Positions 45,059-54,800 of a stretch of 64,000 nucleotides of DNA are shown piece by piece. The position numbers and the translations under genes were made by a program. A model generated the notes under the pieces. The model had not been told where the DNA came from, ran no database searches, and saw only the letters and a program-made list of their open reading frames with translations. The stretch comes from Linanthus parryae (taxonomy: Eukaryota; Streptophyta; Magnoliopsida; Ericales; Polemoniaceae), in assembly GCA_023055425.1 (NCBI GenBank), contig JALGPY010000005.1:80083495-80147494 (forward strand), in the 5' to 3' direction. Each line of letters begins with the position of its first letter. The stretch's first letter is position 1.

Positions 45059-48000
45059 AGGTGCGCGGGGACGTCCTCACACGGGCATGGGGATGTCCCT
45101 GGGAAAATCAACCAAATCGAGCAAGTTGCGCTGACAGAAGAGCCAACACAGGGCACTCTAGATGAGAAGCTCAAAGAAGCGCCCGAATGCATGGAAGACA
45201 GGCCAAAACCACAAAAGCAAGAGCTTAAGGAAGTGTTCCTCAGCCCGAACGAGGAAAAGAAAAGGCCAGTCTTCCTGAGTGCGGACCTCACAAGCGAAGA
45301 GGAACAAGGACTGCTGCAGCTCCTAACTGAATACAAGGACGTGTTCGCATGGGAATACGACGAGATGCCGGGTCTGGACACGAGCATCACCATGCACCGT
45401 TTAGACATCATCCCAGGGTCTAAACCGGTCAAGCAAAGCACCAGAAGTTTCAGGCCAGAACTCAACGTGAAGATCAAACAGGAGATCGTCAAACTCCTAG
45501 ATGCCAAGTTCATAGAGCCAAATCACCATCCCACATGGTTGGCCAACATCGTGCCAGTGGTGAAGAAGAACGGACAGCTCCGCATCTGCGTGGACTTCCG
45601 AGACCTCAATCGTTTCTGTCCCAAGGACGATTTCCCACTGCCTAATATCGACTTGCTCATTGATTCAACGGCAGGCCATCGCATGTTCAGTTTCATGGAC
45701 GGCTTCAGCGGGTACAATCAAATCAAAATGGATCCCGAAGATGCAAGGAAAACTGCATTCATCACTCCCGTGGGGGTATTCAACTATACGGTAATGCCAT
45801 TCGGTCTTAAGAATGCAGGCGCAACTTATCAGCGGGCCATGATGGCTCTATTCCACGACATGATGCACAAAGAAGTGGAATTCTATGTGGATGACTTGGT
45901 CGTCAAATCCAAGTATGAAGCAGATCACCTTGCAGACTTGCGAAAGGTATTTAACAGATGCAGGAGCTTTCAACTGAAAATGAACCCCATGAATTGCGCA
46001 TTCGGCGTGACTTCGGGGAAGTTTTTGGGATGTGTAGTTCATCGCCAAGGGATCGAGCCTCACCCTGCGAAAGTGTCAGCCATCACCAGCATGACGCCAC
46101 CTCACGATCAAAGTACCTTGAAAACATTCTTGGGAAAATTGTCATATCTGCGGAGATTCATCCCAGCAATCGCCGAGATCACATGCTGCTTCAGCACCCT
46201 CCTCAAGAAGGACGCCGCGTACAACTGGGCTCCTGATCACGAAGCCGCATTCGAAAAGCTAAAGGAGCTACTCACATCCCCAAAGATAATGATCGCGCCT
46301 CAACTGGGATCGCCGCTTCTGCTATACCTTACATCGACAAGGAAATCTATAGGAGCGCTCTTGGCTCAGATCTATGAGGGACAAGAGAGGCCTATCTATT
46401 ACATCTCTCGCATTGTGCAGCCTGCTGAATCAAGGTACACGGACATCGAACGTCATTGCCTTGCTTTATTCTTCGTAATAGAAAAGTTGAGACACTATTT
46501 TGCATCGCACAAAGTCGTGGTGGTCACCAAAAGCGACCCCATAAGATATCTGCTGACTCACACTACTCCGGGCGGAAGATTGGCGAAATGGTACATGACC
46601 ATCTCTCAATACGATATCACATGCGTGAAACCAAGAGCGATCAAGTCGCAGGCGGTAGCAGATCTGTTGGCACAGTTCCCCGACAACAGTTACGAACCTG
46701 TGATCGAGGAAGAGCTCGAAGGCCCTGAAATCTACGCGATTGACGTGCCCTATTGGACCCTCCACTTCGACGGTTCGTCAACCAGAAAAGGTGGAGGCAT
46801 TGGAATAGTCTTGACAAAGCCGGACGGGGAAGTCATACAGATGTCCGCAAAACTCAACTTCGCAGTCACGAACAACGAGGCGGAATACGAGGCTCTGATC
46901 GCGGGGCTCCGTGCGGCGAAAGCTTTGGAAGTGAGCAACTTAACAGTCATGGGAGATTCCAAGCTGATTGTTAAGCAGGCCTCGGGCGAATATGGTTTAA
47001 AGGAGATCAACCTCCTGCCATACCGTACACTAGTGCAAAAGCTGATGCAGCAATTCTGCGACGTGAAATACGAGCACAAACCCCGAGCGGACAACAGGCA
47101 TGCAGACGCCTTAGCAACTCTGGGATCTAAGGTCAGCATAGACAAATGCCCCGCAAGGATTTCCATCGAAGTGCGAACATCGTCGGCATTAACAGAAGAT
47201 GCGTGCGACGATGAACACATGAATGACGCAGAATGGCGAAAAGCAATCTTGCAAGCTATTGCGAAAGGCACCAGTAGCGAAAGCTGGGTACTCACGAAAG
47301 GATACTGCATCCACGACAACACCCTTTACTACAAGGGTCCTGGAGGAATACTCATGCGTTGTGTCTCCGAGCAAGAGGGACAACAGCTGTTAGAAAAGAT
47401 TCACCAACACGCTTGCGGAGAAAGCGAGGTGTCAATCTACAGGAAAGCTCAGAGATATGGCATTCATTGGCCAGGCATGTCAACAGCTGCAGCCCTGATA
47501 CAAGGGAAGTGCGAGAGTTGCGCACTAATCAAAGATTCTCTACTCGTCGCTCTAACCGATGACGACACAGACTGGAGGAAGCCATTGTTTGAATTCCTCA
47601 CCCAGGGCATCGTACCCGAATCAAGAAAAGAAGCCGACAAATTGAAGAGGAAAGCCTCTCGATACCTGGTTCAGGAAAACCTGCTTTGGCGAAAAGGTCA
47701 CGAAGGCAACTTGCTGCGATGCCTAGACGGCAGGGAAGCACAAGAAGTCATGGACCTTTCTCATCAGGTGGAACACCAGGGAGGTGCGAAATTATGCAGA
47801 CAACTCCTCTCAATCGGATACTTCTGGCCCACGATGGAAGTCGATTGCCGCACCAAGGTGCGACGCTGCCAAGAATGCCAATTCAAAGGAAACCTAGTGC
47901 ACGCTCCCGCCGTGGATCTACACGCATTAGGGACGCCATGGCCATTTCACACATGGGCTTTGGACTTCATCGGCCCCATCCGACCAACGTCACATGGGAA

Positions 48001-48796
48001 CCATTTCATTCTCACTGCAACCGAACTGTTCACCAAATGGGTGGAAGCAATACCACTGAAGACGACAAACGCGCTGGCTGTGGTTAACTTCATCCAGGAA
48101 AACATTGTATGCAGGTTCGGAATCCCAAATACTATTCTTTCAGATAACGGTACTCCTTTTGTTAATCGTCAGGTAGCTACCAAACTCGCGGAGTACAATA
48201 TCAGGCAAATATGCTCCACCCCCTATTATCCAAAGGGAAATGGACAAGCCGAAGCGACTAACAAAACGCTGTTGCGAATTCTGAGCAAGATGGTCGCAGA
48301 TGACCACAAGAAGTGGGCCGACTCCCTTAACATAGCTCTGTGGGCCTACAGAACTTCTCCAAGGACACCTACAGGGGCTTCGCCATTTCTACTATGTTAC
48401 GGGGCCGAAGCTGTGGTACCTGCGGAGGTCAGAGTCAATTCGGCAAGGCTAGCCTTCCACGCACTCTATGAAAATCAACGCGATCACGATTTAGTCTTGC
48501 TGGAAGAAAAGCGAGAACAAGCCAAAAGGACTAACAAGCGGTACCAAGAGAGAATCGCTCGCGCCTATAACAAGACAGTCCAGCGACGGGATTTCGCAGT
48601 TGGCGACCTGGTCCTGCGCGCATCTGATCACTGCATGCGAGAGGCAACCCACCCAAAGTTCGCAGCTAATTGGGAGGGACCCTTCGAAGTCACAGAAGTC
48701 TTCGATAGCGGCTACTGCAGCATACGAAGGTTGCACGGCACAACCTCAACTCCAAGCTCAGTCAACATGCGCTGGATCAAGAAGTACTATCCTTGA
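45059..48796 (+). CDS. Gypsy-C pol polyprotein, intact frame
   Basis: The frame is continuous with gag-pro except for the single TGA at 45056-45058. The first ATG is at 45191, giving 1201 residues (numbers below count from it). Reverse transcriptase is at about 80-300 with FYVDDLVV near 231. RNase H is at about 345-475. A second, archaeal-type RNase H (LHFDGSSTRKGGG, NNEAEYEAL, DNRHADALA) is at about 520-645. Integrase has an H/H/C/C zinc region near 855-900 and catalytic residues in ALDFIGP, LSDNGTPF (Asp codon 48143-48145) and NGQAEATNK. No chromodomain. All catalytic motifs are present, so this copy could supply pol to relatives. Translation needs readthrough of the TGA, splicing, or internal initiation. 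Confidence 0.93.
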   Translation, partial: RCAGTSSHGHGDVPGKINQIEQVALTEEPTQGTLDEKLKEAPECMEDRPKPQKQELKEVFLSPNEEKKRPVFLSADLTSEEEQGLLQLLTEYKDVFAWEYDEMPGLDTSITMHRLDIIPGSKPVKQSTRSFRPELNVKIKQEIVKLLDAKFIEPNHHPTWLANIVPVVKKNGQLRICVDFRDLNRFCPKDDFPLPNIDLLIDSTAGHRMFSFMDGFSGYNQIKMDPEDARKTAFITPVGVFNYTVMPFGLKNAGATYQRAMMALFHDMMHKEVEFYVDDLVVKSKYEADHLADLRKVFNRCRSFQLKMNPMNCAFGVTSGKFLGCVVHRQGIEPHPAKVSAITSMTPPHDQSTLKTFLGKLSYLRRFIPAIAEITCCFSTLLKKDAAYNWAPDHEAAFEKLKELLTSPKIMIAPQLGSPLLLYLTSTRKSIGALLAQIYEGQERPIYYISRIVQPAESRYTDIERHCLALFFVIEKLRHYFASHKVVVVTKSDPIRYLLTHTTPGGRLAKWYMTISQYDITCVKPRAIKSQAVADLLAQFPDNSYEPVIEEELEGPEIYAIDVPYWTLHFDGSSTRKGGGIGIVLTKPDGEVIQMSAKLNFAVTNNEAEYEALIAGLRAAKALEVSNLTVMGDSKLIVKQASGEYGLKEINLLPYRTLVQKLMQQFCDVKYEHKPRADNRHADALATLGSKVSIDKCPARISIEVRTSSALTEDACDDEHMNDAEWRKAILQAIAKGTSSESWVLTKGYCIHDNTLYYKGPGGILMRCVSEQEGQQLLEKIHQHACGESEVSIYRKAQRYGIHWPGMSTAAALIQGKCESCALIKDSLLVALTDDDTDWRKPLFEFLTQGIVPESRKEADKLKRKASRYLVQENLLWRKGHEGNLLRCLDGREAQEVMDLSHQVEHQGGAKLCRQLLSIGYFWPTMEVDCRTKVRRCQECQFKGNLVHAPAVDLHALGTPWPFHTWALDFIGPIRPTSHGNHFILTATELFTKWVEAIPLKTTNALAVVNFIQENIVCRFGIPNTILSDNGTPFVNRQVATKLAEYNIRQICSTPYYPKGNGQAEATNKTLLRILSKMVADDHKKWADSLNIALWAYRTSPRTPTGASPFLLCYGAEAVVPAEVRVNSARLAFHALYENQRDHDLVLLEEKREQAKRTNKRYQERIARAYNKTVQRRDFAVGDLVLRASDHCMREATHPKFAANWEGPFEVTEVFDSGYCSIRRLHGTTSTPSSVNMRWIKKYYP

Positions 48797-49004
48797 CTTC
48801 TCTTATTTCATACGTTTTATGATAACGTTGCTTAATGTCTCGTGTGGCTACGATATTCGCAATCTCCTCTCCCATATGAGAGGATTGTAATCCTATCTCT
48901 CCCATATGAGAATGTCATAATAAAAGAATTCTCCCAAATGAGAAGTTCATATTTTTTAGCTGTTTATATCGCTTTATCTAATTTGTTACAACTGTTAACA
49001 ATGA
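48797..49004 (+). repeat. Post-pol hairpins, Gypsy-C
   Basis: The three small hairpins CTCTCCCATATGAGAG-type (about 48868-48945) seen in all copies, with AATAAA near 48921. No gene. Confidence 0.6.
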
Positions 49005-50345
49005 TTTATTCGCTGCAATAGTAACAGATACAAACACGATCTTGATTGATCATTAAAGCCTATCTCTTACGATAGCGAACGCGATCTTAATTGATCATTA
49101 AAGCCTATCTCTTACGATAGCGAACGCGATCTTAATTGATCATCAAAGCCTATCTCTTACGGTAGCGAACGCGATCTTAATTGATCATCGAAGCCTATCT
49201 CTTACGATAGCAAATGCGATCTCAATCGATCATTCAAAGCCTATCTCTTACGATAGCAGCAAATGCAAACGTGATCCTAACTGATCATCGAAGCCTATCT
49301 CTTACGATAGAAACTAAATACAAATGCGATCTTAAGTGATCATCTAAAGCCCATCTCCTACGATGGCAGCCAATACAAATGTGATCTTAATCGATCATCT
49401 AAAGCCTATCTCTTACGATAGCAGCTACACGCGAACGCGATCTTAAGTGATCATCTAAAGCCCATCTCCTACGATGGCAGCCACTACAAATGTGATCTTA
49501 ATCGATCATCTAAAGCCTATCTCTTACGATAGCAGTTACACGCGAATGCGATCTTAAGTGATCATCTAAAGCCCATCTCCTACGATGGCAGCCAATGCAA
49601 ATGCGATCTTAATTGATCATTTAAAGCCTATCTCTCATGGTAGCAATCAAACGCAAATGCGATCTTAAGTGATCATCTAAAGCCTATCTCTCATGGTAGC
49701 AATCAAATGCAAATGCGATCTTAAGTGATCATTAAAGCCTATCTCTTACGATAGCAGCCAAACGCAAATGCGATCTTAAGTGATCATCTAAAGCCTATCT
49801 CTCATGGTAGCAATCAAATTCAAATGCGATCTTAAGTGATCATTAAAGCCTATCTCTTGCGATAGCAGCCAAACGCAAATGCGATCTTAAGTGATCATCT
49901 AAAACCTATCTCTCATGGTAGCAATCAAATACAAATGCGATCTTAAGTGATCATTAAAGCCTATCTCTTGCGATAGCACCCAAACGAAAATACGATCTTA
50001 CATGATCATCCAAAGCCTATCTTTTGCGATAGCAGCGAAATACAAAAATGATCTCAATCGATCATCTAACGCCTATCTCTTGGGATAGCAGGTTATACAG
50101 ATGCGATCTTATAATGATTTTCTCAAGCCTATCTGTTACGATAGCAATTTTGGTTAATTATCCAAACCCGTTTGATATGATAGCAACACGAGTGCAGAAT
50201 CATCTTATTAGATCTTCTAAAGATCTGTCTGCTATGATAGCAGTTTATACGAGAAACGATCTCAAACAAAGCCTATCTTCTATGATAGCAATTTGCACAG
50301 CTCAACGATCTTGATTGATCTCTCGAAAATTATCTGGAACGATAG
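49005..50345 (+). repeat. Tandem hairpin array of Gypsy-C
   Basis: Roughly two dozen units of 40-56 bp. Each has a 5-bp stem with a 6-nt loop and a GATC...GATC pair. Stem variants are CTATC/GATAG, CCATC/GATGG and CTATC/GGTAG. Units alternate in a two-unit pattern of about 111 bp in 49320-49610 and 49610-50000. No coding potential beyond chance frames. Confidence 0.92.
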
Positions 50346-51029
50346 CAACATTGTGAACGTGATCTCATACAATTTACAACGACAAACTACAAGCCCATCC
50401 GTCAAGATGGCACAGCTGCGAAATTACGATCTCGAATGATCTAGCGAAATATCTGTAAATTGACATCGCATATGTGAATTCATTACATGTCATTATGCAA
50501 GGCAAAACGAGCCGAAACGCATGCGAAATTTTATTTTGTTGCAAAGAACGGATGATACAAATACTATTTATCATCATGAGTCAAATGACTTACAATTTAT
50601 CTATCTAGATGGCAGCTTACAAGCGAAAAGCTCGCATCTAACTACACAGCCAACATGGCTTACAATACATTCGAAAAATGGCTGATAAGCCAGAAATGCG
50701 CCAAGGGAACTCTCGACTAAGAAAAGAGAGAATCCACCGGTCTTGACACCGGCAGCACAGTACGCAGATCTGCGGCCAAAGATCTGTAGCAAGTAGGATG
50801 CATCTGCGAAGAGATTAACTCGCCATTCGCTACATCCTTAGCGGCAAGAGCCGGGCGAATCCACGTCCAGAGATCTTAGGGTCTGACGAAACCCCTGTCT
50901 GATCAAGATATGTACCAGAGGAACCACCTGTTCCGGCACATACCGGCGTGCAAAACAGGGGAAGCCGTCATTCCTCTGGTACAGGGCCCCTTGTCATGAT
51001 AGACAAGGGCGTTGGCGAGCCTCCTGAGT

Positions 51030-51377
51030 TCAAGAACGAAGAGGCAAGAAATTCTCCTCCAGGGATGCTGGAGGAGAATCACGCCGTTCATTACGAGACG
51101 GTAGCACGGTCACTTCGGCGCTGCACCTCGCCACGAGGCGGCCGGAAACATGACCTGCACACATAATACACGAAGAAATTTCTTCGAACACACATGAGGT
51201 ATTATCTGCATCCTCTTTATGACGGTTATAAACAGCAATAAGCCTCATAAAGTGGATCTTGGAAACTATTTCTATAGAACAAAGCGCAAACTCAGGATTC
51301 AAAACTTGAAGTTGCCATGAATCAACGAAAAGCAAGCGTTGAAGCCAGCAGTCGCAAGGACTCACGGCAAAGCACAT
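51030..51377 (-). CDS. Small antisense ORF of Gypsy-C, unknown
   Basis: From ATG 51377 (MCFAVSPCDC) to a stop at 51030, colinear without gaps with 25368-25715. TATA box CTATATAAAC at 51413-51422 lies about 36 bp upstream. No domain recognised. It may be a short gene, the leader of an antisense transcript, or chance. Confidence 0.28.
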   Translation of the reverse strand: MCFAVSPCDCWLQRLLFVDSWQLQVLNPEFALCSIEIVSKIHFMRLIAVYNRHKEDADNTSCVFEEISSCIMCAGHVSGRLVARCSAEVTVLPSRNERRDSPPASLEENFLPLRS

Positions 51378-51412
51378 GTTTGGGATAGAAGAGCCCAAAT
51401 GGCAAAGACGGG

Positions 51413-51422
51413 GTTTATATAG
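51413..51422 (-). promoter_or_regulatory. Antisense TATA box, Gypsy-C
   Basis: CTATATAAAC on the minus strand, downstream of the end of the PMD gene and conserved in Gypsy-B. Confidence 0.4.
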
Positions 51423-51840
51423 GCCCTGTAGAGACTCTTCGGTTGCCTAAGATGAGTCAGCAAAATTCAAAAAGAGGGTAAGTTCAATCACTTATGCCTT
51501 GAAAAGCGGTAACAATCAATTACCCTACTAAAGGCTACGACGATTCGGTTGCGTATCCTAGTAAATGACGGATAGTCATGATTCGGATGGACTTCCCAAC
51601 GGAAGCGTGCTTATCTGCCGAGAAATTAGCGCGAAAATCAAGCAAAGAATCAATTGCTGATGTCATAATTGGATACACACAGAAATGTCCAATCAAATCC
51701 CGAAAGGGGCAAAACGGGCAAACTCATTGTTTGTTGTTAAAAAAGAAGGGGGAGAAACCCTAGCAACATTACATTAATGTTTCAAAATATTACATTAATG
51801 TCTCAACCATTTTCCTGTTTTCTTTTCAAAATTCGAAAAG

Positions 51841-54800
51841 TCAAAACAAATTTTTGACTAAGGAGTCCTGGGGCTCGAACTGCTCGATCAGCCTCTCCAC
51901 TTGTTGCACTTCTTGCTTTAGTTGCTCGCACTTGGCATTCATTTCATGATACAGCTTCAAAGCTTCATCAACCTTTTGCTTCTACTGCTCCACCTTCTGC
52001 ATCTCAGCTGCGAGATTCTGGTGCCCGAGATTCAGAGTTACAGCTACGCGAATCAGTGTAACTCTGTCCTTGAGGAATTTGAAACCAAGTCTGCCTTGGA
52101 CTTTGAGCACGAGATTTTGGCACATGCCACACAGCAATTCGGCACTCTGGGCCGAAATGGTCGCAGGTGTAGCCGCGCACAGCTGCTCTAGTATCCAGAT
52201 GGCTTCAGTAAGGAATAGCCTCCTGTCAAAAGGACTGATCTCCAGACACCTCACAAACGATCGGGGGTATCTGAGGCGCATTCGAACCACCCTGTCTACA
52301 TCGGTTTGCTTCAGACCTGAGACATCAAAAAAGAGTCATGTCAAAACTCTCAAGCAAATAATGCGACGTGCGAATGGTAAAATCTCTGCTTACCAGTGCC
52401 TTCCAGAATTTCATGAAGAGAAGGGATGCGGGCCACCGGGTTGTTCGAAGACTGCCCTCGCTCCATGGCTCTCCTATCAGCTGCAAGCTCCAACCTCTCA
52501 TAGTCAGGAGGAAGAGTGTAGGCCGCACCAGCTGCGACTACATTCCCAACCTGCGAGCCCCACATACTCCACGCAGGAATAGGTGCTTCCGGTTCAGTCA
52601 TCGCCGGAGGCGAGGGGACAGCCGAAGTCGCTGGACGGACACTCCCAGATGCGAAAATATTAGCATCACTTGTCCTTTCTTCCTCACCGCCAGTACGGAC
52701 ACCTTCGTCCATCGGCACAGCATCAGCTTCGACATCATCGGAAAGTTCGATGACATCCTCGAGACGCTCACTTACGTGTCCAGCAGCTGCGACGGGCTTC
52801 TCGGTATGGGAGCTCGAAATTGGAACATGGGATGCAGAAGGCTGACTTCTCTGCTCCAGCTCAGGTTCCTCAGCATGACCTGCGATACCGAATGCGATAA
52901 TATGAGGTAACTTGTGTTATAAGTTATTTCACTGTCTTTACTAAAGCTAAGAATAAGCACCTCCACGCGAAGGTGGGATTGAGGTATCCTCATCATACAC
53001 TAGGGACGCGGAACCGTGCCCTATCAGTGTATCCTCACTAAGCAAATCTTTAAGAGAAGCGTGACCTGGGACGCGAGTAAACCAGTCATGATTTTGCCTC
53101 AAGTGGCTAAAGCCTAGTATGCGCATATCACTCAAAATAATTACCTGAGGGTTCTCCGCATTTGCTTACCAACCAACGGCGAATGTCAGGCTTTGACACA
53201 CCGTGCTTTAACGCACCCACAATTACATCTCTATAAGTAACTGCGAGATTGAAGATCTCACCTTTATCGCCACCTGCGATCTCTGCGAAGTCCGCTTGGA
53301 CTTGCTCTAGCTCTGCTGTGTCCTCTCCAGGAACCTCATCTTCCTCCTCCACATGAGGAGCCACTTCTACGGGAAGCTCGTCTTCCTCGCCAGCTGGACG
53401 CACTAAGTCGTCAACATGCAGCTCCTCGAGGCTCCGCTGTTTCACAAGCTCGAGTTCCTCTTCCTCTCGCTGCCTTCTTCTTTCAGCAGCCTCCGCGGCT
53501 GTCCTCCGGGACTCAGCAAGAACATCCTCGCTTATGGGATCATCTGAAACGCCAGAGTGGGCATCTCTCTTTTGCCTCTTGGCCACGAGGCCACCAACGG
53601 CTTCATCATCATCATCTGCGAATACAAAATTGGCTCAAAGAAAAGAACTGCACAGAAGTCATGATAAAGGGCAAGGAGATGCGACGGAAGTACCTCCTGA
53701 TTCTTCCTCGCACATCACAACTGTTGCTTCTTCATCACTTGCCTGGGGCTCCTGTCTCTCTTCCCCCTCTTGGTTGAATGGAACGAAAGTCTCAACTGCG
53801 AGATCTTTTCGCACTTTGCTGGGCATACGACCCTTGCCTTTGTCCTTGATGGAAAGGGACCTCACTGGGGGAGAAGCTGGAGCGCTCCTAGGGGAAGAAA
53901 TCGTAATCCCCTTTTGCCTAGGTCTCTTCGCTCTCGGCGCCGCAGTCGCTGGAGGGGACGGGTCATCTCTAGGAGGAGACGGAGCCGGAGGGTTGTCTAT
54001 CAGCGAGTCAGCAAAAGTGTTCATGACCCCGCGAACTTTTGTTTCGACCTCGGCATCCATCCTCCATGCTAGCCGATACGACTCCCCCCCTCCTTCTGGT
54101 GGCAACAATGGTATCCACCAGCGGTTTGGAGCGGTCACCAGCTGCGAACCTCCGCACATGACACTGGACAATACAGAACGAAAAGCATCAGTGCAAGCAA
54201 ATCAAAGAGCTTAAAGCACACAAGGAAACTGCTTACCTCAGCAAACGCCTTGCTATATTTGATGACCTGCGTGTCACCCTGCTTGATTGCATCGACCTGC
54301 TCCTTCAGAATGAAATCGGGGCACAAATGATTCTCGCGGTCCAACAACGAGTAGCAACCGTACTCAGACTCGCTCAAACTGCAATTGGGGCGAAACGGAA
54401 AAGAGTTTCTCTTGATCAAGGGGGCCCTTCCTGGCTGCGCCGCCGCCTCCGTCTCCATCCTCGTCTGCTGGGCAATCCAGTATGCGATCCAGTTCTGGGA
54501 ACAACCACCCTTGCGAGTTCCCGCAGGCTGCTCGAAGGGAAGATTGCTCATGAGGACCGTCTTGCACTCCTTTGTCAGCAAGCGCTTGTAGCACCCTCTG
54601 ACGATAGACTGGGGCCAGATTGATGGGGCCACCGCATCGAAACCAAACTGAGGCGAGACCCGAGTGGGGTCAACATCCACTGTAAGCCTTTCATACCGTG
54701 GCGCGAGCTCACGAATGTGCTCTGCAAGTGCAGGAAGAGAACCTCGCAGACACCAGCAAAAGAACTCACGATAGCGCTCGTGGAAATGCGGCCCCTTTTC

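Larger units (their letters stand above)
50346..51840 (+). other. Gypsy-C spacer between hairpin array and antisense gene
   Basis: Homologous to 24800-26142 of Gypsy-B. The minus strand has the conserved TATA box and small ORF listed separately. Nothing else was recognised. Confidence 0.55.

Noticed and set aside
45046..45513. Long minus-strand frame of 155 codons opposite pol, also at 1105-1572 and 11854-12321
   Set aside because: It is conserved only because the pol sequence on the other strand is conserved; the product is low-complexity Ser/Cys-rich and has no domain.
49005..50345. CRISPR-like array (repeats of similar length)
   Set aside because: There are no unique spacers, units are continuous tandem repeats of 40-56 bp with gradual divergence, and the context is a plant retrotransposon.
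54327..54623. Plus-strand ORFs opposite exon 1 of the antisense gene (also 53534-54214, 55439-55738)
   Set aside because: They are shadows of the minus-strand exons; the minus strand has the longer frame, the splice sites and a domain.
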